Shown: positions 25,330 to 35,073, counted from the stretch's first letter. The stretch is 64,000 bases of DNA from Roseomonas haemaphysalidis (GCF_017355405.1 NZ_CP061180.1:1-64000); one strand, 5' to 3'. A program made the numbers and translations. The notes: generated by a model not told the origin, from the sequence alone.

Positions 25330-25344
25330 TCTTACGGCGTAAGA
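25330..25344. promoter_or_regulatory. 15-bp palindrome upstream of parA
   Basis: TCTTACGGCGTAAGA is a perfect 7-1-7 palindrome about 92 bases upstream of the parA start. Position suggests an operator or centromere (parS) half-site; no second copy was found nearby. Confidence 0.4.
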
Positions 25345-25914
25345 TGTGAGGAGGAGCGTTATCCATATCGCTTCAAATTGCAGGACGCGATGACCATGCA
25401 CAGTCGGGTGGGGTAGAGACCGTGCAGCTTTCGACCGTAGAGTCAGTATATAAATTCACGGCGGCAGAACTGCGGTCGAGTACAGCGTCACAAAGCGGGC
25501 TGCCTTGAGCGAGCAGTTCCGCATACCTTAGGTCGGCTTGGTGTCGCGGACGGACCACCGCCTAAGGACCTACCGGCGCCATCGACGCCGGCGTGGTGGA
25601 GCTTGGAGCTCAGCCCGCCGCAACTGCGGCCGAACGCATCTGCGGCAGTGCGTAGGGCGGCACCAAGCGCGGCGCAGTAAGCCTCGCAAGCGGTGCTATT
25701 TAGTAGCAAAATCCCGTCCTTGTGCGGGTTCTAGCGGAGCACCTCGATTAGCATCTCTCTGCAGCCACGCAGGTATCGGGGCCGCCAGAATGATGGCCGC
25801 TCGACAACAAGCCCAGCGCCTTGCGCGTGCCGCGGCATGACGAGTTGCTCTGAAATAATCAGATTGGCGTCCTTATGAAGGCGAAGCGCCGGCTCATCAT
25901 GCTGCCATAGGAGA
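25345..25914. other. Scar region with IS5-like transposase debris
   Basis: No intact gene. On the minus strand around 25560-25660 a frame reads AADAFGRSCGGLSSKLHHAG, which resembles the GRSRGG(F/L)(S/T)(T/S)K(I/L)H motif of IS5-family transposases, but it is followed by unrelated sequence and stops. The rest shows nothing recognisable. Confidence 0.4.
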
Positions 25915-26112
25915 CGCTGCCTGGAAGCCGCGCGTCAGAGCCGCCCGATGCTGCCACGCCGAGGCCATGCCGGCGATGCTACCGGCTAGCGCCAGCAGCA
26001 AGGCCGGCACACGCGGGTCGCCCAGCACGGCAACCACGCCTTCAACACCCTTGGACCCGATCGAGGGTACCAGACAGGCGTCCAACATGGCCCGGAAAGC
26101 ATCGCCCGCCGC
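25915..26112 (-). repeat. 198-bp partial copy of the 57-kb membrane-protein gene
   Basis: Matches 56815-57012 base for base apart from about six substitutions, at a constant offset of 30,900. The minus-strand translation carries VPSIGSKGVEGVVAVLGDPR and LLLALAGSIAGMASAWQHRA, internal parts of the membrane protein encoded at 56548-57228. It has no start or end of its own and abuts the broken istB, so it is a transposed or recombined gene fragment. Confidence 0.85.
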
Positions 26113-26489
26113 CCCAGGCGGATGCAGCTTAGCGCGATGGCCACGGCCAGATGCGTCTAGCCCGTGCCGGTGCCGCCGACCAGCACCGCGTTGCGCTGAT
26201 CATCGAGGAACGCACCGGTGGCCATCTCCCGCACCAGCCCCTCGTTGATCGGGGTGTCCGCGAAGTCGAACTCGGCGATCTCCTTGATCAGCGGCAGCTT
26301 GGCCACGCCGACCTGATAGCGGATCGAGCGCGCCTGCTTCTCGGCAATCTCGGCTTCCAGCAGAGTGCCGACCAGCTGCTGCGCCGGATACTGCCGCTTG
26401 AGCGCGGTGCTGAGCAGCTCGTCATAGGCGGCTTTCATGCCCACCAGCTTGAGCTCGCTCATCAGCTCCAGCACCTGATGTCGTTCCAT
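26113..26489 (-). pseudogene. istB: istB helper ATPase, interrupted and truncated
   Basis: The N-terminus is normal IstB (MERHQVLELMSELKLVGM, IRYQVGVAKLPLIKEIAEFD). The Walker A motif reads GGTGTG, then TAG, then THLAVAIALSCIRLG: the codon of the essential lysine has become an amber stop (26157-26159). The frame is then cut off at about 26112 by the duplicated fragment. Both lesions remove the ATPase that IS21 transposition requires. Confidence 0.8.
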
Positions 26490-27987
26490 GACTTTGGCTC
26501 CTGAGGGTGTCGTAACGGGCGCAGTCGGCGATCGGCTCATGCCGCAGCCGCAATGCGTCGGGGGTGGCGATGTCCGGCGGGGTGGTTGCGGGGCGCTGGC
26601 GCGACAGGGCGTTCAGCACCACATCGCTGCTGCACAGGCCTGCCGCGAGCGCCTCGACGCAGGCGGCCTCCACGGCGGGCAGACCGTCCAGGGATACGGC
26701 CTGCAGGATGGCCACCATCTGCCGGTCGCCATCCACGCTGCCACGCAGCCGCCCCTGCACACGGCCCAGGGCGCTGGGCAGCACCCAACCCTTGAACGGG
26801 GCACCATTGCGCAGCGCACCGGGCTTGCGCGCCAGCACCGGCACGTAGTGCCAGGGATCGTAGACGATCTGCTCGCGGCCAAAGCAGCGCGGATGCTCGC
26901 CGACCACCTGCCCGTCCTGGCGGATCAGGATCCGCTCGGCATAGGCATGCACCTCGACCGGCCGCCCGACCGCCTGCGCCATCACCGAGTAGCGGTTCTT
27001 GTCATAGGCCACGAGGCAGGTTTTGGAGACGGCCGAGGTCCGGGCGTTGAACCCGTCGAACGTCCCGACATAGGGCACCAGGGCGGGCCGCTCCTGCTCG
27101 AACATCTCCCACACCGGGCAGTCGCGGCGCTCGGGATGCGGGTGGCTGCGGGCGTAGAGCACGCATTGCTCGAGCAGCCAGCCATTCATGTCGTGCAGCG
27201 AGGCGAACTTCAGGCGTGGTTTAAAGAACCGGTTTCGCACCAGGCCGACCTGGTTCTCCACCTGACCTTTCTCCCAGCCCGAGGCCGGTGTGCAGGCCGT
27301 TGGCTCGACCAGGTAGTGGCTGCACATCTGCAGGAACCGGCGATTGAACTGTCGCTCGCGCCCCACCCCGACGACGTCGACGGCTGTGCGCATGTTGTCA
27401 TAGATGCCGCGCTGACAGGTGCCGCGGAAAAACGCGAACGCCTTGTCATGCGCATCGAACACCATCTCCTGGCTTTCGCGCGGATAGGCGCGCACGAACA
27501 GCATCCGGCTGTGACACAGCCGCTTCTGCGCCACCCGCACCGCGACCGTGGCGCCGTGCAGCACGACGACCTCCTGCGACCAGTCGAACTGGTACGCCTC
27601 GCCGGGCTCAAAGCTCAGTGGGATATAGGCGTCTGAGGTCGCCGTGCCGCGCTGCCGCTGTCGCGCCCGGGCGTAGCGGCGCACGGTATCATAGCCACCG
27701 GTGAACCCCTGCTGCTGCAGGTCCTCGAACACGCGGATCAGATCGAGCCGCTCACGACTGGGCAGCCGCTCATTGGCGCCGAGCCGCTGCTCCAGCAACT
27801 GCGTCCAGGCTCCGAGCTTGGGCCGCGGCTGCACCTGACGCTCGTAGGTGAAGGCTGTCTCGCCCGAGCGCAGCACCCGCCGCACCGTGTTGCGCGCCAG
27901 ACCCAGCTCGCGCGTGATCTGCTTGATCGACTTGCCGTCCACGAAATGCGCCCGACGCACCCGGGCCATCATGTCCACCGTCAGCAT
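26422..27987 (-). CDS. istA: IstA transposase of IS21 family
   Basis: A 521-aa DDE transposase. An N-terminal helix-turn-helix (SIKQITRELGLARNTVRRVL) precedes the catalytic core: Asp in YQFDWSQEVV, Asp in IYDNMRTAVD, Glu in KGQVENQVGLV, followed by the IS21-specific Mu_DDE-type C-terminal part (YDKNRYSVMAQAVGRPVEV). ATG 27987 has a purine-rich AGAGGGGGAGCGGG upstream. The last 23 codons overlap istB by 68 bases, longer than usual, so the C-terminal tail may not be original. Without IstB the element should be immobile. Confidence 0.85.
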   Translation of the reverse strand: MLTVDMMARVRRAHFVDGKSIKQITRELGLARNTVRRVLRSGETAFTYERQVQPRPKLGAWTQLLEQRLGANERLPSRERLDLIRVFEDLQQQGFTGGYDTVRRYARARQRQRGTATSDAYIPLSFEPGEAYQFDWSQEVVVLHGATVAVRVAQKRLCHSRMLFVRAYPRESQEMVFDAHDKAFAFFRGTCQRGIYDNMRTAVDVVGVGRERQFNRRFLQMCSHYLVEPTACTPASGWEKGQVENQVGLVRNRFFKPRLKFASLHDMNGWLLEQCVLYARSHPHPERRDCPVWEMFEQERPALVPYVGTFDGFNARTSAVSKTCLVAYDKNRYSVMAQAVGRPVEVHAYAERILIRQDGQVVGEHPRCFGREQIVYDPWHYVPVLARKPGALRNGAPFKGWVLPSALGRVQGRLRGSVDGDRQMVAILQAVSLDGLPAVEAACVEALAAGLCSSDVVLNALSRQRPATTPPDIATPDALRLRHEPIADCARYDTLRSQSHGTTSGAGADERAQAGGHESRL

Positions 27988-28078
27988 CCCCCCCGCTCCC
28001 CCTCTGAGGAGGGGCAGCATCTCAAATTCAGGGGGTCACTTTTGAATGCCGATCACCCCGACAGAGGGGTCAATCTTC

Positions 28079-29731
28079 GGGTCTGACTCAATTTCGCTGC
28101 TGTCGCGTGGTGCCGTGGAATGGTGTTCATCGCAGGAACGACCATGACCTCGAGATTTGACTTCGCATCCCTGGTGCCGCCCGGGCTGAGGGTCGACACG
28201 GTGGTCGACCATCACGGAGTGCTGGTGGTGACGGCCCGCAGCAGCGCCAGCACGGCTTCTTGCCCACTGTGCGGCACGCCCTCGCACTCCGTGCAAAGCC
28301 GCTACCTGCGACAGCCAGCGGATCTGCCCTGTGCAGGTCGCCGCGTGCGCCTACAACTGCTGGTGCGCCGCTTCCGGTGCGGGCTCGAGAGGTGCCACGC
28401 CAGATATTTGCCGAGCGGTTCGGCACGGGGGTGCTGGCCGAGAGGGCGCGTCGCACCGGGCGGCTGGATGAGATCGTTCATCATCTCGGTCTGGCTCAGG
28501 GTGGCAGGCCAGGCCCCGCCTTCGCCCAACGACTGATGCTGCCCGCCAGCAACGATACGCTGCTCCGCGTCGTGCGGCGGCGAGCCTCGCCTCGCATCGG
28601 GCCACTGGCCGTCGTTGGCATCGATGACTGGGCTTGGCGCCGCAATCATCGCTACGGCACGATGGTCTGCGATCTCGAACGTCGCAGCGTGGTGGCCTTG
28701 CTGCCAGACCGCGAACCATCGACCGTCGAGAGGTGGTTGCGGCAGCATCCCGGCATCCACGTCGTGTCGCGCGATCGCGGCGGTGGCTACGGTGAGGCCG
28801 CGGCGCGAGCCCTGCCCCATGCAGTCCAGGTCGCCGATCGCTGGCACCTGATGGAAAATGCCAGCACTGCGTTCCTCGACGCCGTGCGCCTGTCCATGCG
28901 GGCAATCCGAGGAGCACTCGGCGCCACGACCATTGACCCGGCGCTGCTGACCGCGGCCGAGCGACTGCAGCACGAAGGCTTCCTTCGGCGCGAGGATACT
29001 GCGCGGCAGATCCTCACCCTCAAGCAGGCGGGCCACTCGATCAAGGAGATCGTGCGTTGGACGCGACATAGCCGGTGGCTGGTGCGCCAAACCATCCAGG
29101 GCGTACCGAGCGAGGTATTCCGTACGCGGCAGACGTCTCTGCAGGCCTACCTGCCGACCCTGCAGGCCGAATGGCAGGCGGGATGCCGCAACGGGGCGGA
29201 ACTCTGGCGCAGGCTCCAAGAGCAGGGCTTCAAAGGCTGCTTGCGCGTCGTGGCCGAATGGGCGGCACGGCGGCGGCGCGCGGAGCTGATGCAGGCGCAG
29301 GGCCTGCAGAAGACACCATCAGCCCGTATGCTGGCCCGGCTGATGACGATGGCGCGACAGCATCTGACCCGGGCCGACAGCGTGATCGTGGCGGCTATCG
29401 AAGCGGGTGTGCCCGGCCTCGCCGACGCCCGGCGTCTCGTGGACCAGTTCAGGATCATGATCCGCACCAAGGTCGTGGGTGGTCTGGAGGCGTGGATCAA
29501 ACAGGCCCAGACCAGCCTGATCGCCCCGCTGGCGCGAGGAGTCGCCAAGGATGTCGCCGCCGTCCGGGCTGCCATCACCGAACCCTGGTCGAACGGGCAG
29601 ACCGAGGGACAGATCAACCGGCTGAAGATGATCAAACGGCAGATGTATGGTCGCGCCAAGCTCGACCTGCTGGAAGCAAGGCTCATCGGTGCCCCGTAAG
29701 CGCACAGCTATCAGGGAAACTGCGTCAGACC
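28079..29731 (+). mobile_element. ISL3-family element inserted in the IS21 terminus
   Basis: The left end reads GGGTCTGACTCAATTTC and the complement of the right end GGTCTGACGCAGTTTCC, with an 8-bp direct repeat CAATCTTC at 28071-28078 and 29732-29739. ISL3 elements make 8-bp duplications. With the element removed the flanks join to GGGGTCAATCTTCCACGCCGATC, a terminal repeat unit of the surrounding IS21. Inserted after the IS21 and fairly recently, judging from the intact duplication. Confidence 0.8.
28144..29699 (+). pseudogene. ISL3-family transposase with a frameshift
   Basis: ATG 28144 (AGGA 6 bases upstream) opens a zinc-finger N-terminal part (SCPLCGTPSHSVQSRYLRQP, LLVRRFRCGLERCHARY). 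Around 28385 the frame must shift for the rest: PRQIFAERFGTGVL, VVGIDDWAWRRNHRYGTMVC, VQVADRWHLMENASTAFLDA, ending GQTEGQINRLKMIKRQMYGR. The expected join (VRRFRCxxxxCPRQIFAERF) shows that one frameshift separates the zinc finger from the catalytic domain. It is either a true mutation or a sequence error. Confidence 0.75.
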
Positions 29732-29962
29732 CAATCTTCCACGCCGATCCACAGCTCATCCCACGGAAGCCCGACTGAGATACGGCCTACAGTGCCAATT
29801 AAGGCACCTCGCCGTCCTCTTCTGCATCGGGACGATAAGCCGAGAATCGCGTTCCAAGGATCGCAGACCAATGTCGGGGAAGGGTGGAAAGCGGTCATAG
29901 TCTTGGCCAGCAAGAGACTCGTGTCCGCTTCCGTTCTCCCATCTCACCCGTGCTTCCGCAGA

Positions 29963-30985
29963 TCAGTCTTGCATCGTGACGACAACGTTGCCGAACGCGC
30001 CATGGCCGAGATGGTCAAGCGCGGTCGGTAGCTCGGACAACGGGTAGCAGGAGTCTATGACCGGCTTGATGCCGGCATGGTCCACAGCCCGGACAAGTCG
30101 TTCCAGTGCGCTTCGACTGCCGGTGCCGATGCCATGGATCGTCACATCCTTGAGCATCAACGGCATTGCGGGGGCCGTGAAGTCAAAGCCGGCAAGCGCA
30201 CCGATCTGACAGACCTTGCCGCCGACCGCTGCCAACTCGACGGACTGGCCGAGGTGTGCACCACCGATGACTTCCAGGACGACGTCCGCCCCTCGATCAC
30301 CTGTGAGCCGGTAAACCTGCTCCATCCAGTCGTCACGTTCAGCGAAAATGAAGTGGTCAGCCCCAATCTGTCGTGTTCGCTCCTCATCCTCGGTACGACC
30401 ACAGACGATCACCTCAGCACCGTGCGCCTTGGCGATCTGCAACCCGAAAAGGGCCACCCCCCCGGTGCTGGGGATGAACACCGTGTCGCCCGCGCGAAGG
30501 CCGGCGCGTTCAACCAGCCCGAACCAAGCCGTGAGGCCGGCCACTGGCAGGGTGCAAGCCTGTCGATCATCCAACGACGCGGGTGCCCGGACGAGCCAAT
30601 CTTCCGGCATGGCAAGGTACTCGGCGAGTACGCCAGGATAGTAACCTCCGAGCGTCCTGTATGCCGGCGTTCGGGCTGTGCCCGGGCGCAGTCCATCGAT
30701 CCAGTCCGGCGTGGCGGTCGAGATCACACGATCCTGCATGGCGAACCGTGACGCTCCCTCGCCCAATCCTACAATTTCACCCGCCAGATCGGAGCTGGGC
30801 GTGAACGGGAAGCGGAGCGGCAGACCGCGGCCCGTCTCGATCACCATCTTGTCGCGATAGTTGAGCCCCACCGCCGCGACGCGGACAAGGACCTCACACG
30901 GGCCGGGCACTGGGACCGGTACATCGCGCAACCTCAGATGCTCACGCCCGATCGCATCGATCTCCCACCGCCGCATTGTCGTCAT
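29963..30985 (-). CDS. Zinc-independent MDR family NAD(P)H oxidoreductase
   Basis: A 340-aa medium-chain dehydrogenase/reductase. The N-terminal GroES-like part (GPCEVLVRVAAVGLNYRDKM, SDLAGEIVGLGEG) and the Rossmann domain (STGGVALFGLQIAKAHGAEV, then GADVVLEVIGG) are clear. The cysteines of zinc-dependent members are absent, which points to quinone-oxidoreductase-like or crotonyl-type reductases. Substrate cannot be told. ATG 30985 is preferred, with GAGGAG 6 bases upstream. A LysR regulator gene is divergent, 123 bases away, and is its probable regulator. Confidence 0.85.
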   Translation of the reverse strand: MTTMRRWEIDAIGREHLRLRDVPVPVPGPCEVLVRVAAVGLNYRDKMVIETGRGLPLRFPFTPSSDLAGEIVGLGEGASRFAMQDRVISTATPDWIDGLRPGTARTPAYRTLGGYYPGVLAEYLAMPEDWLVRAPASLDDRQACTLPVAGLTAWFGLVERAGLRAGDTVFIPSTGGVALFGLQIAKAHGAEVIVCGRTEDEERTRQIGADHFIFAERDDWMEQVYRLTGDRGADVVLEVIGGAHLGQSVELAAVGGKVCQIGALAGFDFTAPAMPLMLKDVTIHGIGTGSRSALERLVRAVDHAGIKPVIDSCYPLSELPTALDHLGHGAFGNVVVTMQD

Positions 30986-31108
30986 CCCGATCTCCTCGTT
31001 CATGGCGGGCGGCATTATGCCCGTTGCTCAGGAGATAGCTGGGGGCATTGTTGACGAAAATGACCTATGACCGGCACGATCTATTGCGCCTGGAAGGTAC
31101 AATCCATG

Positions 31109-32002
31109 ACGCCAAGCGAATTCGCCGAAGTGCGGGCATTTCTTCTGGTGGCCAGTGAGCGGAGCTTCCGCCGCGCGGCAAAGCGTCTTGGGGTATCACC
31201 TTCGGCACTCAGCCGGACGATACGCTCACTGGAGGAGCGCCTGAACGCCCGGCTTCTGAATCGAACGACGCGCAGCGTGGCGCCGACAGAGGTAGGACAA
31301 ACGCTGTATGACCGTGTGGTGCCCACCATGCAGGCGATGACCGCCGCCATGCGCGACGTGGGCGGACACGCCAGTTCTCCGTCGGGCACGGTCCGAGTCA
31401 ACCTGCCAAGTATAGCAGCGGACCTGACGATCGGTCCCAAGCTGGGTGCCTTCGCCGCGGCCTATCCCGCGATCCGGCTCGATCTGGTCGTGGACAATGA
31501 GATGGTCGACGTCGTGGGTGCCGGGTTCGACGTTGGCGTCCGCTCCGGCGACCAAGTCGGCCGCGACATGATCGCAGTGAGGCTCTCGCCGGACTTGAAC
31601 ATGGTGGTTGTCGGTTCGCCAGCCTATTTCGCCGATCGCCCTCCTCCCTGCTCACCACGCGACTTGGCCAGCCATCGCTGTCTCACCTACAAATGGGCGA
31701 AGACCGGCGCGCTGATGCCCTGGGAGTTTGACGGGCAGAAGGGGCGGACAACGATACTCGTCGACAGTCTGCTGACGGCAAACGACACCGATGTGCTAGT
31801 TGCTGCTGCTTTGCAGGGCGTGGGTGTGGCTTACCTCGCCGAAACGACCGCGCTGCCGCACCTTGCCGCCGGTCGATTGGAACGTGTGCTGGACGGGTGG
31901 AGCAGGCCTGTTCCAGGTTTTCATTTGTATTATCCCGACAAGACGCGCATGCCACCAGCGGTCCGGGCTTTCATCGACTTCATGCGATTACGTGATGACT
32001 AA
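31109..32002 (+). CDS. LysR-family transcriptional regulator
   Basis: A 297-aa regulator: winged helix-turn-helix at residues 1-60 (FAEVRAFLLVASERSFRRAA, SPSALSRTIRSLEERLNARL, LNRTTRSVAPTEVG), then a periplasmic-binding-like effector domain (VDVVGAGFDVGVRSGDQVG). ATG 31109 has GGAAGG 8 bases upstream. It is divergent from the MDR gene, a typical pairing in which the LysR protein controls its neighbour from the shared spacer; ATTGTTGACGAAAAT (31046-31060) fits a T-N11-A box. Confidence 0.9.
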   Translation, partial: TPSEFAEVRAFLLVASERSFRRAAKRLGVSPSALSRTIRSLEERLNARLLNRTTRSVAPTEVGQTLYDRVVPTMQAMTAAMRDVGGHASSPSGTVRVNLPSIAADLTIGPKLGAFAAAYPAIRLDLVVDNEMVDVVGAGFDVGVRSGDQVGRDMIAVRLSPDLNMVVVGSPAYFADRPPPCSPRDLASHRCLTYKWAKTGALMPWEFDGQKGRTTILVDSLLTANDTDVLVAAALQGVGVAYLAETTALPHLAAGRLERVLDGWSRPVPGFHLYYPDKTRMPPAVRAFIDFMRLRDD

Positions 32003-32153
32003 TGGCGAGAGTCTGGTGTGGGTCGGGGGCGGCGCTAGCTGCCCCAGCCACAGGGCCTACCGCTGCCGGGGGTGGAAAGCGGTCTAAGATGCTGCATGGT
32101 ACTGCCACCGACTTGGCCGGCCACCTTGGTCGTTCAACAGAGAGGGGCGCTCA

Positions 32154-32618
32154 ATGACGCTGCGCAGTTTGGCGACCTTCGCATGGCAGGCCGACTACGG
32201 GCAGTTCTACCTGATCGACCCCGAGGACACGGCCTTCCTACCGCCCACTGAGATAACGGCCGAGATGGAGATGCGCCGTCTCCAAGCCCTTCCCTGCGGC
32301 CTCGTGATCTATACGGAGGGGTGCTTGCAGCAGCATATCCGCATCGCCATCCACGACGCCGAGCCCGATCATCCGCAGCAGGATCCGATCAGCGGTGAAC
32401 CATGGACCCAGGTGGAGACGAGCGACGCACGATTTCCCTCGCGAAGGTTCGCAATCACCAGCCCGTCCATGCCTGATGCCTTGCCCGGTGGCCCTTTCTT
32501 CTTCCTAGACACCGATAGCTACCGAGTTCGCGTCAGCTGGAAGGAGTTCCAGGGCAGCCGGGACGACAGCGTTCCCGTCGAGCCGGATGTCATAGAGTTG
32601 ACGCTCTGGCCGAGCTGA
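32154..32618 (+). CDS. Hypothetical protein, possibly ComJ-like
   Basis: A 154-aa protein. The pattern ADYGQFYLIDPED near the start and RFAITSPSMPDALPGGP with DTDSYRVRVSWKEF near the end recalls ComJ-type nuclease inhibitor proteins, in which an early SYHQF motif and a late beta-sandwich occur. The similarity is weak and I would not assign function from it. ATG 32154 follows AGAGAGGGGCGC. No nuclease partner is next to it. Confidence 0.4.
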   Translation: MTLRSLATFAWQADYGQFYLIDPEDTAFLPPTEITAEMEMRRLQALPCGLVIYTEGCLQQHIRIAIHDAEPDHPQQDPISGEPWTQVETSDARFPSRRFAITSPSMPDALPGGPFFFLDTDSYRVRVSWKEFQGSRDDSVPVEPDVIELTLWPS

Positions 32619-32765
32619 TCCACCGCACGAGAGATGCCGAAACGTCTGCAAAGGGTCGCCTGCTGCGGTAGCCCTTTCGGCCGGAGCTTGCATCGGATCA
32701 GGTGGGAAGCGGACTTCTTTGCGACCGGCATCTGCCAGCGCATCTGTCAGAGCTATAGTCTCCGC

Positions 32766-33218
32766 ATGAGCGGCGCCCCTCGCATTTCATTACTCCTCGA
32801 CCTGCCGGAAGGACTCGATAAGCTGCGAGCCAAGGCCGCTGGAGAGGGCTTTCGCTTTATGGAAAAGCTTGCTGCCGAATGGCTCTCCGGTGCGAATAGA
32901 TTTGCCGGGCCAGGTGAGGTGCTCCTCGGTGCTTTTCAGGCGACGGAACTCGTCGCGGTCGGAGGCCTCAACCGTGACCCTTATGCAGACCAAGCTGGTA
33001 TCGGTCGGCTGCGACACCTGTACGTAAAGAAGTCTGCACGCCGCTCCGGCTTGGGCACTACCCTCGTACTTCAGTTACTCGGCCACGCCGAAGGCACCTT
33101 CCATTCAGTCCGGCTCAAGACAGACACGTCGGAAGCCGCTGACTTCTACGTCAGCCTTGGCTTTTGGCCTGTGCAGGACAGGACTGCCACCCACGTCAGG
33201 TGGTTTCAACGATCATAG
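32766..33218 (+). CDS. GNAT-family N-acetyltransferase
   Basis: A 150-aa acetyltransferase. Motif A is present (GRLRHLYVKKSARRSGLGTT), with the acetyl-CoA pyrophosphate loop R-R-S-G-L-G-T, and the C-terminal motif B-like AADFYVSLGFWPV. Acceptor unknown. The frame is open from 32634, but ATG 32766 starts the conserved domain and fits family length. Monocistronic. Confidence 0.8.
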   Translation: MSGAPRISLLLDLPEGLDKLRAKAAGEGFRFMEKLAAEWLSGANRFAGPGEVLLGAFQATELVAVGGLNRDPYADQAGIGRLRHLYVKKSARRSGLGTTLVLQLLGHAEGTFHSVRLKTDTSEAADFYVSLGFWPVQDRTATHVRWFQRS

Positions 33219-33334
33219 AGGTCTGCTTTGGGGCGGCTGCGGACATACTCGGCTGCCGAACCATGGCACCGGCGCGCCCCCTGTAGGTCAGGACCGATAT
33301 TAAAACTTTTTATCGTGCTTCCTGAGTCGTTGAA

Positions 33335-33362
33335 CAGGCGCTTCCGATCTAGGAAGCGCCTG
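33335..33362 (-). terminator. Hairpin after the transmembrane chemoreceptor gene
   Basis: A perfect 11-bp stem CAGGCGCTTCC / GGAAGCGCCTG with a 6-base loop, 19 bases past the chemoreceptor stop. On the minus strand a T-containing stretch follows only after about 20 bases, so termination is likely but not textbook. Confidence 0.55.
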
Positions 33363-33381
33363 CCTTGCACGAGGTTGCTGA

Positions 33382-35073
33382 CTAGGCGGCGCGGACCTGG
33401 GTGACGAAAGTCTTGACCTCGCCCGTCAGCTGCTCGGACTGCCGTGACAGTTCCCCCGCCGCCGCCAGCACCTGACTGGCCGCCGCACCGGTGTCGTTGG
33501 CGTTGCGGCTGACGGCACCGATGTTCAGCGTCACCGCCTCGGTCGCCTGGGCGGTGCGCTGCACAGTGCGGGCGATCTCGCCGGTGGCCGCACTCTGCTC
33601 CTCCACTGCGGCGGCAATGGTCACCGTGATCGCGCTCATGTCGTCGATCGCGCTGGCGATGCCCTGGATCGCGCCCACCGCCTGCTGCGTCGCCGCCTGG
33701 ATCTGCGCGATCTGGGCGCCGATTTCCTCGGTCGCTTTGCCGGTCTGCTGCGCCAGGCTCTTCACCTCGCTGGCCACCACCGCGAAGCCTTTGCCGGCTT
33801 CGCCCGCCCGCGCCGCCTCGATCGTCGCGTTCAGCGCCAGCAGGTTGGTTTGCCCCGCGATGGAGGTGATCAGCCCGACCACGTCGCCGATCCGGCTGGC
33901 GCCTTCCGCGAGCGCGCGCACCGTCGCATCCGTTTGCCGCGCCCGCTCCACCGCCTGTCCGGCAACGCCGGAGGCCTGGGTCACCTGCCGGCTGATCTCG
34001 ATGATCGAGGAGCTGAGCTCCTCGGCCGCCGCCGCGACCGTCTGCACCCCGCCGCCGGCCAGCGCTGCCGCGTCACTGACTTCGCTCGCCTGGGTGTTGG
34101 TTTGCTGTGCCGTCACCGACATGGCGCGGGCCGTGGCTTCCAGTTCGGTCGAGGCAGAGGACAGGATGCCCACCATGTTGCCCACCCGCCGCTCGAAACC
34201 CTGCACCAGCGTATCGACCTGCGCCGCACGCTGTTCCCGCCCCGCACGTGCCTCCGCCTGCTCGACCGCCAGACGGTCGGCGGTTGCCATGTTGTCGCGG
34301 AACACCTGCACCGCCACCGCCATGCCGCCAATCTCGTCGCCGCGGCCCACACCCGGGATCTCAACGGTCATGTCGTGGTCCGCCAACCGGCGCATCGCCG
34401 CCGTCATCGCCGAGACAGGACCCGAGATGCTGCGGATCATCGATATCCCGACCACGAGGCAAGTGACCAGCATCAGGGCCAGAAGGACCCCGATCCAGGT
34501 CATGCCGCTTGTGCCTACCTCGTTTGCATGAGTGGCCAGCATGTCGGACTGCCGTCCCTGGAAGGCCACCACTTTCTCGATGGCGCCGCGCAGCGCGACG
34601 CCTTCGTTACGGATCTCCGTCGCAAGCAGGGCCTCCGCTTTTTCCCGCTGGCCGTTCTGCTCAACCAGGGCAGCAAATTTCTGCTCGGCGGTCCTGAACC
34701 GATCCCAGCTGGTACTGACCGCGCTTGCGAGTTGTCGTTCTTCGTCTAGGTCAGCGCTTGCTTCATAATCCGCGAAGGTCTTGATAAAGATCTGCCGGGC
34801 TTCGGCATTCTTGTTGTTGAGATCGGCCCGCATTTCGGCGGTCGGAGCGATCAATAGCAAGCCATCCGTGACGCGGATCCGTTCAATCTGGGTGGCCATG
34901 CTGGATAGCCACCGTAAGCCACGCACATTCTCGCTGATCGCCGAGGTGGACGCATTCAGCTGCTTCATCTCACGCATCGCATACAGGCCAAGCATGGCCG
35001 CGCACAGACAGATGACAGAGAACGCTGCGATAATTTTAATGCGGACGCTGAGATTGCTGAGGAAAGACAACAT
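33382..35073 (-). CDS. Transmembrane methyl-accepting chemotaxis protein
   Basis: A 563-aa chemoreceptor: first membrane helix [20 protein letters not shown] (about 14-33), a periplasmic four-helix-bundle-type sensor (about 35-185), second membrane helix [20 protein letters not shown] (about 192-211), a HAMP domain, and a long MCP signalling domain with [20 protein letters not shown] and [13 protein letters not shown]. Sensed ligand unknown. Start 35073 (MLSFLSNLS) is favoured over 35100 because the first helix sits correctly and AGGAG is about 12 bases upstream. No che genes are near, so it relies on a chromosomal chemotaxis system. Confidence 0.92.
   Translation of the reverse strand: MLSFLSNLSVRIKIIAAFSVICLCAAMLGLYAMREMKQLNASTSAISENVRGLRWLSSMATQIERIRVTDGLLLIAPTAEMRADLNNKNAEARQIFIKTFADYEASADLDEERQLASAVSTSWDRFRTAEQKFAALVEQNGQREKAEALLATEIRNEGVALRGAIEKVVAFQGRQSDMLATHANEVGTSGMTWIGVLLALMLVTCLVVGISMIRSISGPVSAMTAAMRRLADHDMTVEIPGVGRGDEIGGMAVAVQVFRDNMATADRLAVEQAEARAGREQRAAQVDTLVQGFERRVGNMVGILSSASTELEATARAMSVTAQQTNTQASEVSDAAALAGGGVQTVAAAAEELSSSIIEISRQVTQASGVAGQAVERARQTDATVRALAEGASRIGDVVGLITSIAGQTNLLALNATIEAARAGEAGKGFAVVASEVKSLAQQTGKATEEIGAQIAQIQAATQQAVGAIQGIASAIDDMSAITVTIAAAVEEQSAATGEIARTVQRTAQATEAVTLNIGAVSRNANDTGAAASQVLAAAGELSRQSEQLTGEVKTFVTQVRAA

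Larger units (their letters stand above)
26113..29753 (-). mobile_element. IS21-family element, truncated and carrying an ISL3 insertion
   Basis: Contains istA and the 5' part of istB. The istB end and that IS terminus are missing: the sequence switches at about 26112 to the duplicated gene fragment. The other terminus is near 29753, where the complement starts TGTGGATCGGCGTGG. Two terminal repeat units (GGGGTCA...GCCGATC) lie at 28032-28056 and, once the ISL3 element is removed, at 28067-28078 joined to 29740-29753. An ISL3 element sits inside the outer unit. Confidence 0.7.
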
